In this document: positions 53,348-64,000 of the stretch, piece by piece
How the letters are laid out: every line of letters begins with the position of its first letter
Numbering within the stretch: the stretch's first letter is position 1
Source of the DNA: Whitmania pigra
Taxonomy: Eukaryota; Annelida; Clitellata; Hirudinida; Haemopidae
Direction of reading: 5' to 3'
NCBI GenBank assembly: GCA_021613335.1
Contig: JAJTWR010000380.1
Location: 1 to 64,000, forward strand
DNA length: 64,000 nt
The notes under the pieces: generated by a model
Database searches by the model: none
Told to the model about the DNA's origin: nothing
Seen by the model: the letters and a program-made list of their open reading frames with translations, nothing else
Made by a program: the position numbers and the translations under genes

Positions 53348-53698
53348 ATGTTTGGAGGTTCGCAGGACCCAACACTGCTGAGGCAATTTTTTCACGAGAC
53401 TGACAAAAACAACAACGGCTTCATTGAGGTCACTGAACTTGGAAGCATTGTCAGGAAAATGTACGACTCCAAGAAAATTAAATACGATGACGCCAAGATA
53501 CAAGAAGATGTCGAGGTATGGAATTTAAAACATGTGTTCATGAATATTAATTTTAGCTTTGATAAGTGATGACTAATTCTGATTGGCTGCTAATTTCAGA
53601 GCATCTTGAAGACTTTCGACACGACAAGGAAGGATGGAAGGATTGACGAAGAGGAGTTCCTGACAGCCATGTGTGGCACTGCGTGTCGCAAATTGTAG
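53348..53698 (+). CDS. small EF-hand protein with a 13-residue second loop
   Basis: Exons 53348-53515 and 53600-53698 join in phase 0 to give 88 residues. The first loop DKNNNGFIEVTE (about residues 19-30) is canonical. The second reads DTTRKDGRIDEEE: it is one residue longer, or begins with Thr if Gly is aligned to position 6. Calcium binding there is doubtful unless the loop rearranges, as in S100-type loops. The C-terminus (TAMCGTACRKL) has two cysteines. The intron sits at the same place between the two hands as in the gene at 18036-18389, so the two are paralogs. Likely a cytosolic calcium sensor or buffer. Confidence 0.85.
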
Positions 53699-56177
<2,479 letters not shown>

Positions 56178-57978
56178 GTTTACTGTCATGCCATTTGGAT
56201 TATGTAATGCGCCCGCCACATTTGAAAGATTAATGGAACAAATTCTAAAAGGATTTAACTGGAAGACGTGCTTGGTTTATTTAGACAATATAATCGTTGT
56301 TGGAAAAACATATGATGAGCACCTGGATAATCTCAGAGAAGTATTCAATAGAATCAGGAAAGCAGGCATGACGCTCTAAGAAATGTTCTCTATTCAAAGA
56401 AGAGGTAGAATATCTGGGCCACATAGTCTCTCCTAATGGTGTCAGCACCGACCCGGGAAAAGTTGAGGTAGTTAAAAGCTGGCCTGTTCCAAGAAATATA
56501 CAAAAGCTACGAAGCTTTTTAGGACTCTGTACATACTACCCACGGTTGGTTGCAAATTTTTCAAGCATTGCCAGAACTCTAAATGAGCTTACTGAAAAGG
56601 GCAAATCATTTATTTGGAACAATTGCTGCCAAGAAGCATTTGATGCTCTAAAAGAGGCAATGATAACAGCACCGGTTCTGGCATACCCAATTCCAGGGGC
56701 TCCGTTTATTCTTGACACTGACGCCAGCAACAGTGAAATTGGAGCAGTCCTTTTTCAGCAAGTTAGCGATGGAGAAAAAATAATAGCTTTTTATAGCCGC
56801 TCACTATCCAAAACAGAACGGAATTATTGTGTGACCAGAAGAGAACTTCTGGCAGCAGTAGAATCTATGAAACATTTTCAAAAATACCTTTTCGGCCATT
56901 TTGCAACCATTTTTATTACTGATCATGCCTCATTAAGATGGCTCTTAAGCTTCAAAAATCCAGAAGGGCAGATGGCGAGATGGATAGAATGAATGCAAAA
57001 CTATCAGTTCCGCATTGAACATCGAAAAGGCCAGGTGCATAGCAACGCAGACGCACTCTCCCGACGCCCATGCCAACCTATGTGCAAACATTGCAATAAT
57101 GCAGAAAGGAAAGGCGGTGAAACTTGCCAACAAATTCGTGTCAATATAACAGAAACCTGGATTGTGGAGGAACAACTGAATGACGAAGATCTAGCACCGA
57201 TAATGCAATGGATAGAAATTGGAATTAAGCCTAATTGGCAACAGGTAGCCGAACATGGGGAAGTCACTAAATCCTATTGGGCTCAATGGGACTCCCTAAT
57301 AATGGATAAGGGAATTTTACACAGGAAATGGGAAACGGAGGATGGCACTAACTTTCATCTACAAATAATTCTTCCGAAATCCCGCATTACTGAAGTGTTG
57401 AAAGAATTCCACAATGGTACTTCAGGGGGACACTTTGGAGTTAACAAAACTATGGATAAAGTGAGGTAAAGGTTCTATTGGTTACATTAAAAAAATGATG
57501 TTGAAGAATGGTGCAGAAATTGTAATACTTGTGCAGCCAGTAAGGGACCTAAAAAAAGACGAAAGGGCTAATGCAGCCTTACAACGTGGGAGTGCCTTTT
57601 GAAAGAATAGCCTTTGATGTCGCTGGACCATTCCCCATATCAAATTATGGAAATCGTTACATACTGGTAATAGGAGATTATTTCACTAAATGGACCGAAG
57701 CATTCGCTTTGCCAAACCAGGAAGCAGAAACTGTTGCAGACGCATTGGTTAATAATTGGATTAGTCGGTTCGGGGTACCGTTAGAACTACACTCAGATCA
57801 AGGAAGGAACTTCGAATCTAAAATATTTCAAGAACTATGTCAAAGCCTAGGGATTCATAAAACCAGAACAACTGCACTGCATCCCCAATCTGACGGAATG
57901 GTGGAAAGATTTAACAGAACCATGGAACAACATTTAACGAAAATGGTGAGCGAGCAGCAAGCCTTGTCTTCCTTTTGA
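56178..57978 (+). mobile_element. Ty3/gypsy-type LTR retrotransposon pol, truncated
   Basis: The plus strand encodes the second half of RT (MPFGLCNAPATFERLM; the active box reads YLDN instead of YLDD). Then come the RT thumb (YLGHIVSPNGVSTDP), RNase H (ILDTDASNSEIGAVL, TDHASLRWLL), the integrase zinc region (His pair in HNGTSGGHFG, later CxxC) and the integrase core with Asp in FDVAGPFP, Asp in HSDQGRNF and Glu in MVERFNRTME. One frameshift near 56380 and stops near 56990, 57466 and 57568 break the frame. The 5' half of RT, protease, gag, the integrase tail and both LTRs are absent. Ordinary for gypsy elements of invertebrates; inactive. Confidence 0.88.
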
Positions 57979-58479
57979 CCTTTTCGATCCATAACTACAA
58001 GCCAATAAATTAAAAATCATATTTTATGCCATCAATTCCAAAAACACTTATCATCTAATGCAATTTAAGATACTAAGAATGTATAGATATAAGTAAAGTG
58101 AACTTTAGTAAGGTTCAAGTGCAACCAACCTTTACCATATCTTAATATCTGAGCAGATTTTATCCCTTATGTCAATCAAAGTAGATTCAGTAAGTTTGAA
58201 GCTCAAGGAAGGGTGACTTTGATTATAATCTGATCAGCCTTTCTACAGCTTTCAAGAATTTACAGTTATATATCAAATACAAATGACATCTAGATTCTGT
58301 TAGGTCACATTAATCTTCTAGTGCAATCACGAGTCATTTGCGCAAAGACCACAGTATGAATTGATTTTCCAAGCCTAAATAAGCAAACCTAAACGTGGGA
58401 TCAAATTTCTACTTCTATTAACACTAAATCTTTTAAAAGATAAAGTCTACCCGTATGACAAATATGCAAACAGACTTGC

Positions 58480-58740
58480 AAAGATACTGCAATTCCCCAG
58501 GAATGAAAAGTAGCACTCATCACACCCATCCGTAAAAAAGGACCCACTACGGCAACTGGAAACTGTAGACAAATCTCTACTTACTTCAACAAGTTGCAGT
58601 CATTAAAAGAACTGCTACAATTTCCTGGATGATCAGAACGTCCATTTTTTTCCAAAGATCAGGATATTCTGAAGCTTGCCTTCTGTACCTATGATAGGCC
58701 AATTCACCGTCTTAATCATCTAGATATGCAACGGACGTTA
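58480..58740 (+). pseudogene. highly decayed CR1-like RT fragment
   Basis: The plus strand reads VALITPIRKKGPTT and GNCRQIS (RT motif 1 to 2 region). Shortly after comes KDQDILKLAFCTYDRPI, the match of RDQNILIKAFCTYVRPI in the LINE at 38.5-38.9 kb. The palm core between them is deleted. Confidence 0.5.
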
Positions 58741-58799
58741 ATAAAACATCACTTTGAATGATATTGGAAAGTGGCTTTCAAGAGGACGAAAGGAAAGTG

Positions 58800-58950
58800 T
58801 GATAGTTCGTTTTTGCCCGATGGGACACCCGTCTGATCAGCGTGTGCGGCCCGGCCCCGGAGGGTGTAAGGAGATTTTAAGGGCCGAAACGTTCGAAGAA
58901 GGGGTCACTCCTCTGAGGATTCCGTCAGGGCTCGACAAGAGTTATAATTT
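58800..58950 (+). repeat. GC-rich LINE-associated repeat, inverted relative to 52785-53040
   Basis: See 52785-53040. It follows the decayed RT fragment directly, which supports a LINE origin. Confidence 0.5.
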
Positions 58951-60184
58951 TTAAAATTTTTTGCAATTGTGTTAGCCGTCCAACTGGGCCCTTCAATTGT
59001 GTCTAATAAATAAAATTCTCAGTTTGCATGGTGAGGTTCAAAAATTCAAAAGCCACCTTTAATCGATGAACCGTTGAAACTTTTAAGTCAAAAACATGGG
59101 TGCAGAAATGAAGTGATAATTACATTATGAAGCGATATTTCAAAATTTTATTTAAATTTTACGATTTAAAGAAGAATAATTGCTGATTAGAAATCAGTAA
59201 TTTTGATAAATTTTAAACTAGATTAAAGGTTTGCTAAACTCAATTGAAAATGCCGCATTTTAAGCATGATAGCCGACTCGCTTTACGGTCGTTCTTTCGA
59301 TTGACAAAACGTTCGCGCAAAAGAACGGGACTGACTTGAAATTCTCGTAAAAGAATTCTTTTTATTTCTTGATAATTATGTAATTGAACAAAATACAATC
59401 TACTCAAGATTGAACGAGATTTAGGCTTAAGATGTGCTTGCAACGCCTTCGCTTTGATATTGAAATAAACCGGGAGTCCGCAAATAAGCAAGTTAACTAA
59501 TAAGTTTATTGAAGCAAGTATTCAGTTAACGGAACTGAATAACAGAAGTTAAGTGTTTAAGGAATTGAGGTACTTAAAGATGCAAATGGACGAATGATTC
59601 GAAAAGCATCATTTTGAAGCGTTAATATCTCATACATGACAACTTATTTTTTAAATGATTGCAATCGAAGATTCAGAACTGTGAACTGTTTTTAAATGTG
59701 GTGCTGTTTTAAATAAATTTACAACATAATATTCAGAAAACATGGGTCATTAATTAAATTTACTTATTTTAAGGACTTCATAGCCAATGACAATGCAACA
59801 TAATGTTAATTAATAATCCGAAAAATCTAACCGTAAGTGTAAATGCTCGCAACGCCAGGAAGCGCCATCGGATATGGACGCTATATAAATGGTGGATCGA
59901 TTAACAAGTGCCTTCACATCTTGTTCGGATACACGACGAACTCAAAAATCGGCTAAATACGAGTACAAATACAAATACAAATGGTTGACGATTCTAGTGG
60001 AAAAGGAACGAAAGCTCGAAAAATGCTTGAAACTGTTCAAATCAAAAGTACCAATTATAATTAATAAAAAATTAAAGATAGAACAGATTATTATTATTAC
60101 GAGTTTGACTATCTTCTGTCTGCAGTCTTATTTTGTATCTTTACTAATTTATTAATGAGTTTGACTATCAAAGTTTCAAACCAG

Positions 60185-60731
60185 TTAAAGCAAATGTAAA
60201 AAAAAAAGTTTATGTTTAAAATTGTAATATGATGTCTTTGCAGTTACAAAATAATTTTTCAATCGGTCTGTGAAAATCTGTTCATTTACTGGAAGAAGTG
60301 CAGTAGTTGTTTTGTTCGCAGATATTCTCAATAAACTTTGCAAACGACAGGCAGACATAGTCGTCCTGAGATGACTTTTAATAAGGCGAAGTTTAGAAAA
60401 TGCCCTTTCTGCATCTGATGACTTAACTGGCAGAGTAAGAGCAACATCGAGCAAACAATGCAACTCGGGCTGAATGCTTGTGGCAGAGAAAAGATCTTGC
60501 AGTTCGATACATGCATTGGGATCAGACTGATCAACACGTAAACTTGTCGATGTGAATTGAAGCTGTCTTTGCACAGTTTCAGCATCTTTTCCATGAAGGT
60601 TGCAGAATTCCGAAAGCTCGGGAGACATTGTGCCATTCTGCAAAGTATCAAGAGCAACCAAGGCAGGGTTGTCAAAACCAGGGTTTCTTTCAGGCATACC
60701 TTCGGGGGGGCGAATCCCCCCCGGAGCTCAG
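60185..60731 (-). mobile_element. C-terminal part of a hAT transposase
   Basis: An uninterrupted minus-strand frame of 170 codons from 60697, open a little further upstream (IRPPEGM). It reads MPERNPGFDNPALVALD. Later comes the hAT dimerisation domain, LLDVALTLPVKSSDAERAFS followed by KLRLIKSHLRTTMSACRLQ. Only the C-terminal end of a transposase is present. The domain is well preserved, but the DDE catalytic part is missing and no inverted ends were seen. A domesticated fragment is possible but unsupported. Confidence 0.75.
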
Positions 60732-60746
60732 CCTTCGCCCCCCGAA
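60701..60746. repeat. GC-rich inverted repeat beside the hAT fragment
   Basis: Arms TTCGGGGGGGCGAA (60701-60714) and TTCGCCCCCCGAA (60734-60746) are complementary apart from one extra G, with a 19-base loop. It marks the upstream edge of the hAT open frame. Confidence 0.75.
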
Positions 60747-61525
60747 AATAAAGTGTAAATTTAAAAAAATTTCTGACTAAATGTATATGTAAAAACCCAT
60801 AAATCTAAGACAAAAAAGTCAAAAAAAATTTCCTACCATCCGTAGCGATCTAAAAACTTATTTGTTAACATGTCTTTGGACTAAGATATTTAGTATCTGG
60901 TTTGTTTGAATGTATTGAAGTGAGATGGCTGTCCCACAACAGGATTGTGAATGCTGTCTTCAGAAGCTTAAAATTAATTTTGATAGCATATTCACAAAGA
61001 AGGAGAAAATTTGGCTTCATTAGCTGGTGAATTTTTGCTTGAGATTAGAAATGAAAGTTTTATAATCACCTGCCAAGTTATGAATGAAATTCTCAGTGCA
61101 CTCTCTTTTCTCTTACACTGCCCACTCTGAATTTTTGAATATGTGTTCCTTATAATATTGTAAATACGTGTGTAAATACATTGGTAAAAATGTGCAATTG
61201 TATTAAAATTGTATGTGTGGAGTTTTTACGTAAGAAGGAACAAATCTGGTAGTGAAAATTAACAATTTACATACTTTACTTTTCATTGGCACCCTAATAG
61301 ATATATACAAAAAGAAACGTGCGCTTTCTCTTTTATTTTTGCAAAGAATTTAAGATATCTTCAATAGCTTTTTAATTTAACATTTTATAAAATTTACAAA
61401 ATTAAATAGCAAATTACGTATCTTTTATAAATTGCACTACAACGACACGTTGTGATATTTGGAAAATATTGGTTTCGTCAAGAAATTGTTGCTTATCTTA
61501 AAAATTTAGAATATTCTGTTAGGAA
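60747..61525. other. spacer upstream of the family B gene
   Basis: AT-rich; no gene or repeat recognised. It should contain the promoter of the family B gene, but I see no clear TATA box placed by other evidence. Confidence 0.35.
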
Positions 61526-64000
61526 ATGAGTGAAGAGCTTTTTGATGACAGTTATCATTACGAAAGTATGTTAACTTGACTACATTTTATTTAAATAAGT
61601 AAATGTTTTAAATAACTTAATTATAAAAGTACGATTTGAATTAATGCGTTTATTTGTTTAAAGAACTACTCGCGTTAAAGGATGAGCTTTACAGTTACCC
61701 AAGATTCCGTTTTTCACCTTCCATCAATCTTAAGGTATGTTTTTAAATCTAAAATTGGTTGACGTAAAATGTAATACTTAAGTCAATAATCGCTTGTTCA
61801 GGTTTTCCGGGATAAATTATTCAAAGCATCTACAACTTTAAAGTAGGAGCAATTGTTTGATATCATGATAACAACTAATTTGTAATGTAGTTTCAAAAAT
61901 AATTTAAATTTATTCAAAACACTAACCATAAAATAAAACGAGTAATTTTCAGGTGTGATTAATCATAGTTAAAATAGCTCAATCATTTGCCTGTGATGGA
62001 ACATAACATTTGCTTTTTAGTAATTATTTGCCGAAGTTGTCTGACCCAACTCTGTCCGAAATCGATGACATTCTTTACGCACGTGTTGATAACGTAGATG
62101 TTGATGAGCACCAAATAGGTCTATACGGTAAGTGTACACGCTATATTATAGCCTAGAGATATGTGATGGTCTCGTAATTTCAAGTTTAATCAGTTTCACA
62201 ATCCCCACAGATATTTCTGACAAGACAATTCTTCGATTACATTACCGATATTATGAAAGGGAAATATATGCATTTTGGGTAACTTAATTATTTTTCGGAG
62301 ATACTCACATGAAATTCAATAATTACACGTTTCAATAACATAATTTTATTATAAATCACTAAGTTTTACCATTTCATAATAACTCTTAATTTGAAGAAAA
62401 GGCATTTAACTTTTCGGTTTATGGATGCAACATTCCTCCGCCTTATGAATATCGAGAATATCGATTGCAGAATAATTATTGGTACTGTGTTTAGGTTAGA
62501 TTAAATGTATCTTCTTACAACAAATATTCAGTTTCATAAAACATTAATTATTGATGGTCATGATTAAAACAGCCTTATAAGCGGATTAATTTCATCACGA
62601 TGTATTTGGAATGCGTGCAGAGCTTTGAAATTCTTTAAAATCATAGTGGAGAAAAATAGAAAATGGATCATTAAACACAAGGATTGTAATGCGGCTTATA
62701 CTTTTATTTTAAAATCATTTTATTCGTCTTAAAATCATAAACTCTTATTTTATAGATGCTAATAAAATTGGTGGATGGGTAAGACATTTCATGGACATTC
62801 CAGAAGCAAAATTAATTACAATGAATAGGATTACATCATGGATAAAGTTCCAATGTAAGAAATAATCGATGCTGACTTTTATTTCTTCATTTATTTTTTC
62901 GAAAAGCTTATTACATAACAGACTGAAATCAAAATCGAACATGAAACAAGTCAATAGACGTTTTGACACTAAAGTTTTCTGTAGTGGATAGATATTTTGA
63001 TGTGCAGTATGATAACTGCTAATTAGCCGATTTTTTGAGTGCCCTATGTAACCGGGTAGTATGTCAAGTCTCTATGGCAGTACAGGCTGGGTTGCGAACT
63101 CGACACGACGACTGTTGCACGCAACCAATACAGCCAACACGCCTGCGTGCAGCTGTAGTATCAACTGTCGTAATATGTTCCATATTAGTGATTCGTTTCA
63201 ACTCTTTATGTTTGCAGCTACTTCCATATTAGAGACTATGAAGCGACATGAGATAGTAATAAAATGCCTGTCTTACGATTTCATGGAAAACCCAGGGGTG
63301 AATTATTTCAAAATCTTGTTATCGTTGACAAATTTATGAGGCATTAATTTTGAATAACTTCAACAGAGAAGTATGAAGTTATTTTTTAAAATAATTTTAT
63401 TTTCTATTTTCAAGATGGAATTAAACAGTAAATTTATTCACGAATTTTTGAAAGAATTTGGACGGCCACATCTTTCCAACATTCCCGCAAGAACATTGGA
63501 CATTTTACTTCTCTATTTTCATTCCGCAAAAACCGAAGAAGATAAACGGAATCGAATGCGTGAATTTATAAAAGTATGTTGTGACATGGAGATGGGGCAT
63601 AAGGAAACGATAATAACAAGCGGTGATTACGTCGAGTGTTTATATTGTTGTATGCGCCCCGTGTTTTATAACTCAAACAGAACAATTATTTTAACAATAA
63701 GGGTAAGTTAGTTTTCTTGACATTTTAAAAATATAGCGTTGATTTTAAATGAATACTCAATCATTATTGTTAAAAATATATTCTTACTTAGAAAAGCATT
63801 TTAATTCATATTTTTCTTCACTTAAGCAAATGACTTCCCTCACAATCCTACCTATTGAAAAGTGGTTATATGACCAGTTTGACTCTTTTGATCCTGAAAA
63901 GTTTATTAATCCAAATCAATCGAATCTTTCAAATGTAACTGTTTTAGAAGAAAAAGATTTTACAACACTAATATTCTTCGTATTCAATGATTACATTAAA
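61526..64000 (+). CDS. uncharacterised family B gene, paralog of family A, cut by window end
   Basis: Plus-strand exons: 61526-61565, 61664-61734, 61802-61842, 62021-62127, 62211-62278, 62397-62494, 62573-62685, 62756-62854, 63218-63297, 63415-63702 and 63827-64000 (continues outside). All junctions are GT-AG and in phase; at least 393 residues. Exon lengths against family A are 40/40, 71/29, 41/44, 107/104, 68/59, 98/98, 113/125, 99/99, 80/80 and 288/294. Intron phases are the same at every junction. Shared landmarks: YLPKLSDPTLSEIDDILYA, TFLRLMNIENI, GWVRHFMDIP, TSILETMKRHEIV, PARTLDILLLYFH, KWLYDQFDSFDPEK. In exon 9, 22 of 27 residues match family A by my count. No known domain was recognised. 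Length differences are all multiples of three, as expected for two coding copies. Confidence 0.8.

Larger units (their letters stand above)
57979..60184. other. spacer with LINE scraps
   Basis: Apart from the fragments at 58480-58740 and 58800-58950, nothing recognisable. Frames at 59240-59491 and 59889-60155 show no domain. Confidence 0.4.

Overview
This is a window of an animal nuclear genome. It is AT-rich, its genes are split into many short exons with consensus splice sites, and it holds long ATT/GAT microsatellites and fossils of Tc1/mariner, hAT, LINE and Ty3/gypsy elements. Gene content (tropomodulin, PAN plus fibrinogen-related protein, small EF-hand proteins, KDM7-type protein, ORC6-like, LAR-type receptor phosphatase) fits a protostome. 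A lophotrochozoan such as an annelid or leech is my guess, not a demonstrated assignment. Nothing here is bacterial or phage: no operons, CRISPR, rRNA or convincing tRNA. All gene models were built by hand by joining frames across GT-AG boundaries, and phase agreement is my main evidence.

Layout: 0-5 kb holds two fibrinogen-related copies. The first is a rump copy; the second is a complete PAN-plus-fibrinogen gene with its own TATA box. 6.7-10.8 kb is an intact 9-exon tropomodulin. 12.3-16 kb is an intact 12-exon gene of unknown family. 18 kb is a 76-residue two-EF-hand protein. 20.8 kb is a 30-bp minisatellite. 22.9-26 kb is a 12-exon PHD+JmjC gene whose metal, 2-oxoglutarate and reader-cage residues are replaced, that is, an apparent pseudo-demethylase. 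26.5-30.2 kb is transposon debris (RT fragment, ZBED-like hAT, LINE ORF1+endonuclease). 32.4-33.6 kb is an ORC6-like gene with one disrupted frame. 34.6 kb has a lone minus-strand FN3 exon. 36.5-45 kb is a decayed LAR-type receptor tyrosine phosphatase, invaded by a LINE and by a Tc3-like transposon with both ends and its TA duplication. 45-46.7 kb is a patchwork of dispersed repeats and LINE debris.

46.7-50.3 kb (minus) and 61.5-64 kb (plus, cut by the window end) carry two intact, inverted copies of the same multi-exon gene, called here family A/B. They share exon order, intron phases and several exon lengths exactly. I recognise no known domain in them; they are the best candidate for something undescribed. 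Between them lie a 220-bp tandem duplication, an 88-residue EF-hand gene, a GAT microsatellite, a truncated gypsy pol, LINE scraps and a hAT C-terminus.

I see no single multi-gene system. The most interesting items are the A/B family, the catalytically degenerate KDM7-like protein, the unknown 12-exon gene, and the well-preserved death record of the receptor phosphatase.
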